From contig CAVVPU010000127.1 in NCBI GenBank assembly GCA_963750015.1, positions 1-64,000 on the forward strand: 64,000 nt of DNA, in the 5' to 3' direction. Positions 53,916-63,974 of this stretch are shown one piece after another (within the stretch, counting starts at the first letter, position 1; the number at the start of each line of letters is the position of its first letter). The notes beneath the pieces are model-generated. The model saw only the letters and a program-made list of their open reading frames with translations, was not told the origin of the DNA and did no database searches. Position numbers and translations under genes: made by a program. The DNA comes from CAVVNC01 sp963750015 (lineage in GTDB: Bacteria > Desulfobacterota > Syntrophorhabdia > Syntrophorhabdales > WCHB1-27).

Positions 53916-56900
53916 TCAGCGCCGCTCCTGAGTCTCGGCCCCTTTGGGCTCTCTTGTGCCTATTCTCTGGGTAACAACATAGAATACGGGCACGAAGGGG
54001 ATAGCGAGTGAGGTCGAGGCAAGCATTCCCCCGAAGACTACCGTACCGATGGCCCGTTGGCTCGCGGCCCCTGCTCCAGTGGCGAACAGCAGGGGGGTTA
54101 CTCCAAGGATGAAGGCAAACGAGGTCATGACTATGGGCCGAAAACGCCGACTCGTAGCCTCGATCGCCGCCTCTGTAATACTCATTCCCTGGGCTCTCAG
54201 ATCCCGTGCGAACTCAACAATGAGAATGGCGTTCTTGCTCGCCAGGGCGATCATCAGGACCAACCCGATCTGAGTATAGATGTTGCTGTCAAAACCGCGG
54301 GCCATCAGCCCCACGAGGACACCCACGAGTGCCATGGGCACTGCGAGAATAACCGCCGCAGGTGACGTCCAACTTTCATAGAGGGCCGCAAGGACCATGA
54401 AAACAAGGGTGAGGGACAGGGCGTAAATGAAGTAGGCCTGGTGGCCGACCCGTTCTTCCTGATAGCTCGTCGCCGTCCACTCGTAAGACATGCCCCGTGG
54501 AAGTGCGCGTGCCGCTACCTGTTCCATGGTGGCCAAGGCCTGGCCCGAGCTGAAGCCCGGGGCTGCCGATCCGAAGATCGGGGCCGCAGGGTAAAGGTTG
54601 TACCGTGTGACGAGCTCCGAGCCCACGGCCCTGTTCACTTCGATGAGGCTGCCGAGGGGTACCATTTCTCCCAGGCTATTCCGTGTATAGAGACGTGAGA
54701 TATCCTCGGCCGACACTCTGTATTGATCATCAGCCTGTATGTAAACCTGATAAACCTGATTGAACTTATTAAAGAGGTTAACGAAGGATGACCCCAAATA
54801 GGAGGCGAGGGTCTGGAATACGTTGGTCAGGGGAACCTGAAAGGAGAGGGCTTTAGTCCTGTCTATATTAAGATATATCTGAGGGCTCTTGGCGTCGAAG
54901 CTCGTGGTCAGGCCTCTCAGGTTACTCCGGGAATTACCCTCCTCGATAACCCCACTCGCCGCGGCCTCAAGTCCCTGAAGCCCCGCACCGCCCCGGTCTT
55001 CTACCATCATTTCGAACCCGCCGGTCTGACCCAGGCCTCTTATGGGGGGAGGTATGACGACGAAAGCCACAGCATCCTGGATCCGGGAAAGGTCACGGTT
55101 GAGGCTCGCCACGATCCTTTCCTGGCTCTCGGCCCGTTCCCGTTCACTCCAATCCTTGTAGATGACGAAGGTCGTGTTGATATTGGACACATTGGCAGCG
55201 TCGAGGACCGAGTAGCCTCCGATGGTCACCCAGCTCGAGACCCCGGGGGTCTTTTTGAGTATGGCATCGATGCGTGTCGCGATCTCTTGTGTTCTTGGTA
55301 GAGAAGAGGCGTCGGGGAGGCGCACGAGAAGAATGCCGTACCCCTGATCCTCGGTAGGCAAAAAGCCCGTGGGTCGGCGTTCGAACTGCCAGCCGGCCAG
55401 AAGAATGATGGCAAGGAAGACCACGAGGGTCGGAATAGGGTGGTTCACCATCCGGCGCACAAGACCCATGTATGGCCGTTTACCGGCCTCATAGGCGCGG
55501 TTGAAGCCACGATAGAACCAGTTGGGCCGTTTGTCCTTTCTCGGTCGAAGGTAGAGGGCGCACTGGGTCGGCTTGAGGGTGATGGCGTTAATGGCGCTGA
55601 TCACGGCTGTGGCAGCTATGACGAGCGCGAATTGACGGAAGATCTGGCCTGTTATGCCCGGAAGGAATGCGGCAGGCAGGAAAACAGCTATCAGGGCCAT
55701 GGTAATGCCCATGATCGGTCCTGTCAACTCGCTCATGGCCCTGATAGCCGAATCCCTCGGAGAGAGTCCCTTGTCTATGTAGTAAGCGCTGTTTTCGACG
55801 ATGACGATAGCATCGTCGACCACGATGCCTACGGCGAGGACCAGGGCAAAGAGGGTCATCAGGTTGATGGTGAAGCCTAGGGCTTTCATGGCCGCGAAAG
55901 CACCGATTATGGTGACCGGCACGGTAGTCGCGGGAACGAGGAGAGCGCGAAAGCTTTGAAGGAATACCATAATTACCACGAGCACAAGTATTCCGGCTTC
56001 AAAGAGGGTCTCGTGCACCTTTGAAACGGCTTCCCTGACGAACCTCGTCGTGTCGAATCTGATGGTATACTTCAGCCCTTCGGGAAAGTCCTTGCTCATG
56101 TTGTCGAGGGCAGCGTATACGCGATCGGCAACTTCGATGGCATTCGCCTCGGGAAGGGCGAAGACGACGATCTGGGCGGAGGTGAGGCCGCCCGTGTTGG
56201 CGAAATTGGAGTAATACTCCTGTCCCAACTCTACCCTGGCGATGTCACGAATCCGCACGATCTGGGAAGCGGGGCCCGAGGCGGTCTTCACAATGATGTC
56301 TTCGAACTGGTCGACGTCGGTGAGCCTGCCGAGACTGTTGATGGTAAACTGGAAGGGCTGATCGGGAGGGACGGGTGGTCCTCCGAGCTGCCCCGCCGTT
56401 ACCTGGACGTTCTGGTCGTTGACGGCGTTCAGCACGTCGGTAGTGGTGAGGTTGAACTGGGTAAGTCTGTTAGGGTCGAGCCAGACACGCATACTATAGG
56501 GACCCGCGCCAAAAACCCTCACCTGGCCGACGCCCGGGAGCCTCGCCAGAGGATTCTCCATATTGATAACTCCATAGTTGGAGAGAAAGGCGGCGTCAAA
56601 CTGGTTGTTATCGGAATAGAGACTGGCCACGAGCAGGATGTTGGTCGAGACCTTCTTGACCGTGACCCCTTGCACCTGAACTCCGGCCGGAAGGCTGGCT
56701 ATGGCGCTGTTGACCTGATTTTGGACAAGTGTAAGGGACGTGTCGAGGTCTGTGCCCACGTCAAAGGTCACGGTAAGGCTGTAGGAGCCGTCGCTTCCGC
56801 TCGTCGATGACATGTAAATGGCATGCTCGACACCGTTGACAGCTTGTTCTATAGGCACGCCTATGGTGTCCGCGATGACCTGGGCGCTCGCCCCAGGGTA

Positions 56901-57047
56901 CCTTGTGGTTATCTGTATGGTAGGGGGGGTAATCGGCGGATACTGCTCTTCGGGTAGGCTATAGTAAGCGATAATGCCGATGATGACTGTAATGACGGCA
57001 AGGACGTTCGCAAGGATCGGTCTGTCGATGAAAAAACGTGATATCAT
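53916..57047 (-). CDS. RND efflux inner-membrane transporter, AcrB/MexF-like (HAE1)
   Basis: RND transporter of 1043 residues of the hydrophobe/amphiphile efflux-1 class. N-terminal FFIDRPILANVLAVITVIIGIIAYYSLPEEQYP (read in parts), porter motifs, proton relay DD in GIVVDDAIVIVENSAYY (about 404-420) and lysine in ALASKNAILIVEFARDL. Twelve membrane helices. It overlaps the adaptor gene by 4 bp. Sequence character is closer to MexF/BpeF than to MdtB. No outer-membrane gene belongs to this operon. Confidence 0.9.
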   Translation of the reverse strand: MISRFFIDRPILANVLAVITVIIGIIAYYSLPEEQYPPITPPTIQITTRYPGASAQVIADTIGVPIEQAVNGVEHAIYMSSTSGSDGSYSLTVTFDVGTDLDTSLTLVQNQVNSAIASLPAGVQVQGVTVKKVSTNILLVASLYSDNNQFDAAFLSNYGVINMENPLARLPGVGQVRVFGAGPYSMRVWLDPNRLTQFNLTTTDVLNAVNDQNVQVTAGQLGGPPVPPDQPFQFTINSLGRLTDVDQFEDIIVKTASGPASQIVRIRDIARVELGQEYYSNFANTGGLTSAQIVVFALPEANAIEVADRVYAALDNMSKDFPEGLKYTIRFDTTRFVREAVSKVHETLFEAGILVLVVIMVFLQSFRALLVPATTVPVTIIGAFAAMKALGFTINLMTLFALVLAVGIVVDDAIVIVENSAYYIDKGLSPRDSAIRAMSELTGPIMGITMALIAVFLPAAFLPGITGQIFRQFALVIAATAVISAINAITLKPTQCALYLRPRKDKRPNWFYRGFNRAYEAGKRPYMGLVRRMVNHPIPTLVVFLAIILLAGWQFERRPTGFLPTEDQGYGILLVRLPDASSLPRTQEIATRIDAILKKTPGVSSWVTIGGYSVLDAANVSNINTTFVIYKDWSERERAESQERIVASLNRDLSRIQDAVAFVVIPPPIRGLGQTGGFEMMVEDRGGAGLQGLEAAASGVIEEGNSRSNLRGLTTSFDAKSPQIYLNIDRTKALSFQVPLTNVFQTLASYLGSSFVNLFNKFNQVYQVYIQADDQYRVSAEDISRLYTRNSLGEMVPLGSLIEVNRAVGSELVTRYNLYPAAPIFGSAAPGFSSGQALATMEQVAARALPRGMSYEWTATSYQEERVGHQAYFIYALSLTLVFMVLAALYESWTSPAAVILAVPMALVGVLVGLMARGFDSNIYTQIGLVLMIALASKNAILIVEFARDLRAQGMSITEAAIEATSRRFRPIVMTSFAFILGVTPLLFATGAGAASQRAIGTVVFGGMLASTSLAIPFVPVFYVVTQRIGTREPKGAETQERR

Positions 57048-58267
57048 TGGATAATCGCAGGAGGAGAAGATCCAGACTGACCGGTGGCCCTCGCGGGGTT
57101 GCCTGACGGAAGCCTTTCAGGTGTCACCGGCCTTCCGGGAATAGCTTTCTGAAGTCCCTTCATGACTACCCACTGGTTTGGATCCAGCCCTTCATCGATG
57201 ACGCGCATACGTTCCAAGGTCCCACCCGCCTTCACGCCTGCCCTCCTGACGATGTTGTGTGAATCGACGACCAACACGAAAGAGCCCCTCTGATCGTATG
57301 CCAAGGCCTCTTCCGGCACGAGGAGGGCAGACCCTTTCCTTATGGGCACTCTTACCCGCGCGTAAAGCCCCGGCAGGATTCGACCGTCCGGGTTCGGGAA
57401 CGTTCCTCTGAGGAGAAGGGTCCCCGTTGTAGCGGTAAGGCTGATGGAGGCAAAATCGAGGACACCCTTGTGGGGATAATCCTTCTCCTGAAAAACCTCC
57501 ATAGAAATAGGCCTTTTATCGGCCCTCGTCGCCGCCGCCCTCCAATCCCCTTGACCCATGAGACGGGCAAGGTCGGAATCGCTGATGTTGAAATAGACAT
57601 AGATGGGGTCAATCTGGCTCAAGGAAGCAAGGACCGTGACCTCGCTCGAACCGACGAGGTTGCCGGGGTCGACGAGTCTCCGGTCTATTCGGCCGGAGAA
57701 GGGCGCCCTCACTTCCGTATAGCCAAGGTTAAGCCTTGACAGCTCCCTGGCAGCCATGGCTGAGACGAGGTTCGCCCTGGCTGCATCCCTCTGGTATCTC
57801 CAATTATCCAGATCGGTCTGACCAGCCGCATTCTGTGCGAGCAGTTTTGTGTAACGATCAAATTCCGTCGAAGCGTATTCAAGTTGGGCCTGCTGCTGCA
57901 GCACAGCTCCTTCGGCTTGCTCCAGGTTCGACCGGTAAGTATTCTGCTGAATCACGAAGAGCAACTGTCCTTCTTTAACAAGTTGGCCATCCTGAAAGAG
58001 TACCTTGTCGAGATAGCCTGCGACGCGCGCTCTCAGTTGTACCGTATTAACCGCTTGGGTATTGCCGGGCAAGTCCAGGTAATCGGTCACCTGTTGCTGG
58101 GTCGGCCTCACGACGGAAACCGAGGGAGGAGGCGGTGCCGTTTGCATTGCCTTCTGATCACAGCCGGCAAGAGAGAGAACGCCGATCAGGACAGCAGCAA
58201 GTCCGGCCGAACAGCCGAGCCGAAATGGCGTTCCCGATCGATCCTGTACACGCCGTCCCCTCATCAT
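57044..58267 (-). CDS. RND efflux periplasmic adaptor, MexE/AcrA-like lipoprotein
   Basis: Membrane-fusion protein of 407 residues with a lipoprotein signal (lipobox LAGC, about Cys35). Lipoyl halves ARVAGYLDKVLFQDGQLVKEGQLLFVI and TEVRAPFSGRIDRRLVDPGNLVG flank the coiled coil; a beta-barrel domain follows. It is the first gene of the two-gene pump operon, overlapping the transporter by 4 bp. The outer-membrane channel is probably supplied in trans, for example by the TolC-type gene at 13.5-14.9 kb. Confidence 0.88.
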   Translation of the reverse strand: MMRGRRVQDRSGTPFRLGCSAGLAAVLIGVLSLAGCDQKAMQTAPPPPSVSVVRPTQQQVTDYLDLPGNTQAVNTVQLRARVAGYLDKVLFQDGQLVKEGQLLFVIQQNTYRSNLEQAEGAVLQQQAQLEYASTEFDRYTKLLAQNAAGQTDLDNWRYQRDAARANLVSAMAARELSRLNLGYTEVRAPFSGRIDRRLVDPGNLVGSSEVTVLASLSQIDPIYVYFNISDSDLARLMGQGDWRAAATRADKRPISMEVFQEKDYPHKGVLDFASISLTATTGTLLLRGTFPNPDGRILPGLYARVRVPIRKGSALLVPEEALAYDQRGSFVLVVDSHNIVRRAGVKAGGTLERMRVIDEGLDPNQWVVMKGLQKAIPGRPVTPERLPSGNPARATGQSGSSPPAIIQ

Positions 58268-58571
58268 AGAGTAGCCCCCACAATCACCGATTCAGGTTTG
58301 GTCCTGGCTCGAATCATATGCCGCAAGCCTCTCCGCCGTTTGCGAACAGACTCCCGAATGAGGCTCTGATTCTTGTGTCGGGACCTTTTTGAATCGCCGG
58401 AAAGACCTTATTGAAGATACCTGCTCAAAGCGCCTACCCAATCTATATTCATTCGGGCGCTTATTTGCAAGGTCAATCCCTTGGGGCCTGTGTCGCAAGG
58501 GCCGCAGGGGTCTTTTTTTGCACCCGCCTGCAGTTTGACTTTTCCTTCGAAACCGGATAGGTTCTATACCC
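58268..58571. other. Intergenic region between divergent pump and nudC genes
   Basis: No gene is supported. A TTGACT at 58535 with a weak TAGGTT 17 bp later is the only -35/-10-like pair; it would place the start at the nudC ATG itself. Several short T-runs and GC hairpins are present but none is convincing. Confidence 0.35.
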
Positions 58572-59411
58572 ATGGTTGAGGGCTTTATATCTTCTTCGTC
58601 CCTTGCAGCGGGCCCCGGCGGAAAAGCGTGGTGGTTTCTTTGCTCGGGCAATCGCGTGCTGGTCATGACCGACGACTCCGGAGTGCACCTACCTCTTATC
58701 GAAGGAATCGGGGACATTGGCGTAAGATGTTCCCGCCCTCTTTACCTCGGGACTCTCTTCGATCATCCCTGTTACGCGGCCCGAATTTTGGACGACGAGG
58801 CCGATCTGGCCGTCAATGAACTGTTCCGAGACTTAAGGACGCTTTACGGAGTGCTGGAGAAGACCTTTTTTCGGACAGCGCAGGCGGCCGTCCATCTGGT
58901 GGAATGGGACGAAACCACACGCTATTGCAGCCGCTGCCGCGGTGAGTTAAGATTGCGGAAGGATATACGCGGAAAGGAATGCCCCGATTGCAAGCGCCTC
59001 GAATTCCCCCGTATCTCACCTGCCATAATCGTTCTTATCGAACGGGGCGACAAGACACTCCTTGCCCGGGCCGCTCGGTTCACCGAGCCTTTCTACAGTG
59101 TCCTTGCCGGCTTCGTGGAACCGGGAGAAAGTCTGGAGGAAGCGGTTCACCGTGAGATAAAGGAAGAGGTGGGCATCGAAGTGAAGGATATCCGTTACTT
59201 CGGGAGCCAGCCATGGCCTTTTCCCGACAGCCTCATGATCGGCTTCACCGCCGTCCATGCAGGAGGAGAGATCAGCATCGACGGTGAAGAGATAGTGGAA
59301 GCAGGATGGTTCGATGTCCACAATCTTCCCCGTATTCCAGGGCGTATAAGCATCGCACGCCAGCTTATAGACTGGTTCCTCGAAAAGCACTCGGTTGGGC
59401 AAGAAACATAG
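58572..59411 (+). CDS. nudC: NAD+ diphosphatase (NudC-like Nudix hydrolase)
   Basis: Protein of 279 residues. The middle zinc ribbon has cysteines in YCSRCRGELR and CPDCKRLEFPR; the Nudix box is GFVEPGESLEEAVHREIKEEVG (read in parts), and the NAD-specific motif SQPWPFP follows. This combination defines NudC, which cleaves NAD(H) to NMN and AMP and removes NAD caps from RNA. Length is normal (257-290). Confidence 0.92.
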   Translation: MVEGFISSSSLAAGPGGKAWWFLCSGNRVLVMTDDSGVHLPLIEGIGDIGVRCSRPLYLGTLFDHPCYAARILDDEADLAVNELFRDLRTLYGVLEKTFFRTAQAAVHLVEWDETTRYCSRCRGELRLRKDIRGKECPDCKRLEFPRISPAIIVLIERGDKTLLARAARFTEPFYSVLAGFVEPGESLEEAVHREIKEEVGIEVKDIRYFGSQPWPFPDSLMIGFTAVHAGGEISIDGEEIVEAGWFDVHNLPRIPGRISIARQLIDWFLEKHSVGQET

Positions 59412-59691
59412 ACCGGGGAACAGCGCTCCTTCGTGGCCCCTCCGTCTTAGGCTTCATCATCTCCCATGATATTCGCAGGCTTACCGGCTCCAGAAAAGGG
59501 TTTGCCTTTCTTCTATGCTCGTGAGCTGGTCAAAAAACGAGTGGATGGTCCTTGAAACAAGCGAAGCGTACTGAGACGGAGCACCCAAAATAAGGCGGCT
59601 CGTCATTCACCCGGTCCCTGAGGCTTCCACGAGGCTTGCCGAGCTCCAAATGAGTCCCATCTTAACCCCTCTACCAATCCCATTGTTGAGT

Positions 59692-60411
59692 TCATTCCTT
59701 ATCAATTGGAAAGGTGAGGGTACCTCCATAATATGCGACGACGAAGATAGCCGGGCTGAGAGCGATGACAAGCCCGAAGTAGAGGATCGAGGAGGGGGCG
59801 GAAAAGGACCCGGGCAAGACCGGGGCAGCAATATTCCAGCAGAAGAGACAGAGCATCACGCCAAAGCTTATCACGGAGAGATATTTCTTGACGGTCGCCT
59901 GCCACATGGGTCGCGCCATGTAATTAATCCACCACGTAAAAAGACCGGTCAGTATGGCCAGGGGCGTGAAGAGGAGCGCACCCGTGAGGCAATAAAAGGC
60001 TGTCTGGTCAAAAGAACGGTTGCCGGTCAGCAGATAGAGTATCGAAAAGAAGCTGGCAGACAAGGTGAAGACGATAGGAAAATGGACCGAAGCGGGGTGT
60101 GGATGGCGTTTGAGGAAAGGGTATCGGGCAAGAAGAGCCGAAACCAAAGGAGGCAAGCCCTCTTGAAGAGCAGTCTCCTCGGAAAACACGCCTACCTGGG
60201 GATACCGATCGAGCACGTCAAGGCCGTGGGGAGCGGCTTGAATGTCGGACGTAAGGTCGCGCCCGGCATGATGCCTCGCCATATGGGTCCCCGACTTCCA
60301 AAGGGGGCTCTTCGTCACATCGATAACCCTGCCTCCGTGCACGATGTAGGCGGGCCTGTCCTCCTTGCCGTCATTCTTCGAGAGCCTCTCCTTATCAAAT
60401 TTTTCATCCAT
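59692..60411 (-). CDS. Cytochrome b5-like heme domain fused to DUF2231 membrane domain
   Basis: Protein of 239 residues. The N-terminal soluble part (about residues 18-75) matches a bacterial cytochrome b5-like heme/steroid-binding domain: YIVHGGRVIDVTKSPLW, GTHMARHHAGRDL (His43, His47/48) and APHG (His62). The C-terminal part has four hydrophobic helices of the DUF2231 type (about 107-125, 134-155, 172-195, 208-230). The start is set at the ATG at 60411 because GGAGG is seven bases upstream; longer starts at 60417 and 60447 are less supported. It could be a membrane electron carrier; no partner is seen. Confidence 0.75.
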   Translation of the reverse strand: MDEKFDKERLSKNDGKEDRPAYIVHGGRVIDVTKSPLWKSGTHMARHHAGRDLTSDIQAAPHGLDVLDRYPQVGVFSEETALQEGLPPLVSALLARYPFLKRHPHPASVHFPIVFTLSASFFSILYLLTGNRSFDQTAFYCLTGALLFTPLAILTGLFTWWINYMARPMWQATVKKYLSVISFGVMLCLFCWNIAAPVLPGSFSAPSSILYFGLVIALSPAIFVVAYYGGTLTFPIDKE

Positions 60412-60573
60412 CTTCATCCCTCCATTCGAGCCTGCTGATCCGGCCATACAGAAAGGCCCTATTCCTTTTCCCGAAAATACCGGGCCTCTCTTTCGCGATT
60501 CTCTCCGATTTTCCGGACTTTTTCAACTCCTCTCTTGATGAATCCTCATTTCTCTATCGGTCGGCCCGAAATC

Positions 60574-60602
60574 TTGACAATCGGGGGGCCAACTCCTACA
60601 AT
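60574..60602 (+). promoter_or_regulatory. Sigma-70 promoter for the M16 protease pair
   Basis: Consensus TTGACA (60574-60579), a 17-bp spacer and TACAAT (60597-60602, five of six). It is the clearest housekeeping promoter in the window. Its start (about 60609) would give only six bases ahead of the ATG at 60615, so the ATG at 60636 is preferred for the gene. Confidence 0.7.
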
Positions 60603-60635
60603 CTTCAGATAACCATGGAGCGGGTGAAAAAGGCA

Positions 60636-62030
60636 ATGCCGACAAAACTATTCTTATTCTTTTCCGCGGCTCTTGCAGGAGCATTAACCCTCGCAGCAGT
60701 CTTTGCAGCTCCCGCCTTCGCCGGCCTTTCCGATCAGGTATCGGAATCGACCCTGCCAAACGGGCTCAAGGTTATCCTTGTCGAAAACCATAAGGCACCC
60801 CTTATCAGCTTTCAGGTGTGGTACCGGGTGGGGTCGCGCAACGAAGCATGGGGCAAGACGGGCCTCTCCCATATGCTCGAACACATGATGTTCAAAGGCA
60901 CTGAGAAAGTCGGTCCCGGTGAGTTCTCCCACATTATCAGCCAGAACGGCGGCAACGACAATGCTTTTACATCCTCCGATTACACGGCCTATTTCGAGAA
61001 TATGAGCGCCGATCGCCTCCCCATAGCCGTTCGGCTCGAATCGGATAGGATGGAGGCGCTTCTTTTGAGGGAGGAGGATTTTAAGACCGAACGCCTGGTC
61101 GTCATGGAAGAGCGGCGGATGCGGACTGAGGACAACCCCAATGCAGCCCTCGCAGAACAGATGGAGGCGGCTGCATTTCAGATTCAACCATACCATTGGC
61201 CTGTTATCGGTTGGATGCAGGATATCGAACGTTTTACCATTGATGACCTTCGAGCCTATCGAAAAACTTATTATAGTCCCGGCAATGCGATCATCGTCCT
61301 TGTGGGCGATTTCAAGAAGGAGGCCGTCCTTCCCCTGATCGAGCAAGCCTTCAGCACCATCCCTTCGGCGCCACTCCCTGATCAGCAAAGGGATCTGGAA
61401 CAGCCCCAACTTGGAGAAAGACGGGTAATCGTGCGGAGGGAAGCGCAGCTCGCTTCGGTGGTCAGGGCATACCACGTCCCCAATTTGAAGGACCCTGACG
61501 CCTATGTGCTCGAAGTAATCGAATCGCTTCTTTCGGCCGGCGAAAGCTCCAGGCTCAACAGGGTCCTTGTCCGTGATAAGCAGCTTGCTCTCTCGGCAGA
61601 CGCCAATAACCGGATGATCTCGAAGGACCCCAATCTTTTCACCGTCTCGGCAGAGGTCATGCCGGGCAAAACCGTCGATCAAGTGGAGAAAGCCCTGGAT
61701 GGCGAGATCGAAGCCCTAAAGCAACGCCTCGTGGACGCAAGCGAACTGGAGAAAGCTAAGAACCAGCTCGAATCGTCTTTTGTCTTCTCTCAGGATTCAC
61801 TCTTCTATCAGGGCATGCTTCTCGCCAATTATGAGATCGTCTCATCCTGGAGAGACGTCGACCGCTATATTTCGTCAGTTCGCGCCGTATCGGCGGAGGA
61901 TGTGAGGAGGGTGGCGAGCAAGTACCTGGTTGCATCGAACTGCACCACCGGTATTCTGATCCCCATACCATCTACTAAACAGAAACCGGTGTCGCCCGGT
62001 TCTCCCGCAAAGGAAAACATTGTCAGGTAA
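60636..62030 (+). CDS. M16 family zinc metalloprotease, catalytic subunit
   Basis: Protein of 464 residues with a Sec signal peptide (ending APAFA, about residue 28). The inverted zinc motif HxxEH is LSHMLEHMMF (about 83-92 of the longer frame) with the downstream glutamate in MEERRMR. Two M16 halves are recognisable (about 40-230 and 250-440). It works with the next gene, a homologue lacking the zinc motif, as in bacterial M16B pairs. The start is placed at ATG 60636, seven codons into the longer frame, on promoter evidence. Confidence 0.88.
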   Translation: MPTKLFLFFSAALAGALTLAAVFAAPAFAGLSDQVSESTLPNGLKVILVENHKAPLISFQVWYRVGSRNEAWGKTGLSHMLEHMMFKGTEKVGPGEFSHIISQNGGNDNAFTSSDYTAYFENMSADRLPIAVRLESDRMEALLLREEDFKTERLVVMEERRMRTEDNPNAALAEQMEAAAFQIQPYHWPVIGWMQDIERFTIDDLRAYRKTYYSPGNAIIVLVGDFKKEAVLPLIEQAFSTIPSAPLPDQQRDLEQPQLGERRVIVRREAQLASVVRAYHVPNLKDPDAYVLEVIESLLSAGESSRLNRVLVRDKQLALSADANNRMISKDPNLFTVSAEVMPGKTVDQVEKALDGEIEALKQRLVDASELEKAKNQLESSFVFSQDSLFYQGMLLANYEIVSSWRDVDRYISSVRAVSAEDVRRVASKYLVASNCTTGILIPIPSTKQKPVSPGSPAKENIVR

Positions 62031-62041
62031 GGGGAGCTAAA

Positions 62042-63388
62042 GTGAGAAGAATTTTCGTACCCACCTTGGTTGCCGCGTGCATAGCGGTGCTCTGGTCAGG
62101 AGTGGCGATCGGCCTTCCACCCGTTCACCGGACCGTGCTCGACAACGGGCTGGTCCTCCTCGTCTCCGAAGAGCATTCGCTTCCCTTCGTCACTTTACAC
62201 CTGCTCCTCAAGACAGGGGCGAAAGACGACCCAACCGGGAGGGAGGGGCTGGCCAACCTGACCGCCGGCTGTCTTATGCTGGGGGCAGGGGGCAGGACCG
62301 AGAAGCAAATCCATGATGAACTCGACTTCATGGGTGCCCACATGGAGGCGGCCACGAACAAGGATTTCACGGACGTTAGTCTCGTAGTCCTCAGAAAGGA
62401 CCTGGATCGCGCCTTCCCGATTTTTATGGACGTGCTCACAAAGCCGACCTTCCCGATCGTCGAGGTAAAGAAGGAGGTCTCCCGCGTCCTCGGCGCCATC
62501 CAATCGTCCGAGGATCAGCCCGCCGTCGTTGCAGAGCGCGCCTTTGACAAATCCCTTTACAAGGGCGGCCCTTACGGGCACCCGATAGAGGGCACAAAAA
62601 GCTCCGTATCGAAAATAAGCCGGGAACAGATGAATCGTTTTCACAGGGCCTACTTTCACCCGAACAATGCGATTCTCGTCATCGTGGGCGATATCGACGA
62701 AGGGGTGCTCAAGGGTCATGCGATACCCGGATTGGAAAAATGGCCGAGGGAAACGGTTCCCGCAGAAAGGCCTCAAGGTACGGTCAAAGAGAACAAGGAG
62801 ACAGTGAAGGTCGATAAGCCGGTTACCCAGGCGAATATCATCATGGGGAATAAAGGCATGAGCAGGGATAACCCCGACTACTATTCAGCCCTGGTGATGA
62901 ACTACATCCTCGGAGGCGGCGGTCTCACGTCAAGGCTCATGGAGAACATACGGAACAAGAAGGGACTCGCTTATTCGGTGGAGAGTTTTTTCGCTGCACA
63001 GAAAAGATCCGGCTCATTTCAGGTGGTCCTTCAGACAAAGGCCGCATCATCCGATGAAGCGATGGGGGCAGTATACGATGAAGTCTCACGCATCAGGAAG
63101 GAGCCTGTCTCCTCCCAGGAACTGGACGATGCCAAGAAATACCTCATAGGCAGTTTCCCTCAAAGATTCAGCAGTCAGTCGAGAATCGCTTCATTCTTCG
63201 GCCAGGTCGAATATTACGGGCTCGGGCTCGACTACCCCGAGAAATATTCGGGACTCATCGAGAGAGTAACCCGAGAAGACGTTCTGCGCATAGCCCAAAC
63301 CTATCTCCATCCCGATGACTTTATCACTGTGGTGGTAGCCGATCTTAAGGCAACCGGTCCTGCTCGGGAGGGGGTCAAGACGCCTTAA
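62042..63388 (+). CDS. M16 family protein, non-catalytic subunit
   Basis: Protein of 448 residues with a signal peptide (about residues 1-24) and two M16 halves. The HxxEH position reads GREGLANLTAG, so it is not a peptidase by itself. The second half has ENIRNKKGLAYSVESFF, the conserved substrate-binding region of the partner subunit. It begins with GTG 11 bases after the catalytic gene and should form a heterodimer with it in the periplasm. Role: periplasmic peptide or signal processing, unspecified. Confidence 0.87.
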   Translation: MRRIFVPTLVAACIAVLWSGVAIGLPPVHRTVLDNGLVLLVSEEHSLPFVTLHLLLKTGAKDDPTGREGLANLTAGCLMLGAGGRTEKQIHDELDFMGAHMEAATNKDFTDVSLVVLRKDLDRAFPIFMDVLTKPTFPIVEVKKEVSRVLGAIQSSEDQPAVVAERAFDKSLYKGGPYGHPIEGTKSSVSKISREQMNRFHRAYFHPNNAILVIVGDIDEGVLKGHAIPGLEKWPRETVPAERPQGTVKENKETVKVDKPVTQANIIMGNKGMSRDNPDYYSALVMNYILGGGGLTSRLMENIRNKKGLAYSVESFFAAQKRSGSFQVVLQTKAASSDEAMGAVYDEVSRIRKEPVSSQELDDAKKYLIGSFPQRFSSQSRIASFFGQVEYYGLGLDYPEKYSGLIERVTREDVLRIAQTYLHPDDFITVVVADLKATGPAREGVKTP

Positions 63389-63434
63389 AGAGGGGCTTGA
63401 GGGCGACAAAAAAACCCGCAAGGAGGTCACACAA

Positions 63435-63623
63435 ATGAAGGTGCGTGTCGACGCAGACACCTGTGTGGGAGACGGATCCTGCGTCTCCATCTGCCCCGAG
63501 ATCTTTGAGATGGGGGACGACATAGTAAAGGCCAAGATGGAGGATGTACCTGAGGATCTTCAGGAATCCTGCCGGGAGGCTGCCGACGTCTGTCCTGTCG
63601 AGGCTATAATCATCGAAGAATAG
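63435..63623 (+). CDS. Small ferredoxin
   Basis: Ferredoxin of 62 residues. CVGDGSCVSICPEIF (Cys10, 16, 20) and CPVEAI (Cys55) give the four ligands of one [4Fe-4S] (or [3Fe-4S]) cluster; Cys47 may be free. This single-cluster type commonly serves P450s or oxidoreductases in anaerobes. AAGGAGG is seven bases ahead of the ATG. Confidence 0.9.
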   Translation: MKVRVDADTCVGDGSCVSICPEIFEMGDDIVKAKMEDVPEDLQESCREAADVCPVEAIIIEE

Positions 63624-63974
63624 TTCGAGAGCACTAACCGGCTCGAATCTTGATTCCGGTTCTCCACACACTATATTTACAGGGAGAGGTCTTCTCTCCT
63701 GATCCTGCCAACATGAAGAAAGGACGCCCTCTTGCGGATGCATAGGCTCGGGCGGGGCGCCTCGACGAGAAACGCAAAGGAAATGAAGCGATTTCTTCTC
63801 CCTTGGCTCGCTTCTGTTCCCGCGGGACTGTCCCGTCTTCTTTCTCGACAGGGGCAGAGCAACCTCATCGTAGTCGGCGCAGGGAACTTCTTCGATGTGA
63901 GTAAGAGAGTGGTTCCACACTTTTCAGACCTTTCCATTTGTGGTAGACTGAGCGTAGAAAAGGAGGTTGTCCCA
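63624..63974. other. Intergenic region ahead of the last, truncated gene
   Basis: No gene is supported. A bulged hairpin with arms AACCG/CGGTT around GAATC-TT-GATTC (63636-63661) lies 13 bp past the ferredoxin stop and may end its transcript. The promoter listed at 63921-63949 is the only other signal. Confidence 0.45.
63921..63949 (+). promoter_or_regulatory. Sigma-70-like promoter for the truncated gene
   Basis: TTTTCA at 63921, a 17-bp spacer and TAGACT at 63944 (four of six matches each), 26 bp before the start codon region. Confidence 0.4.
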
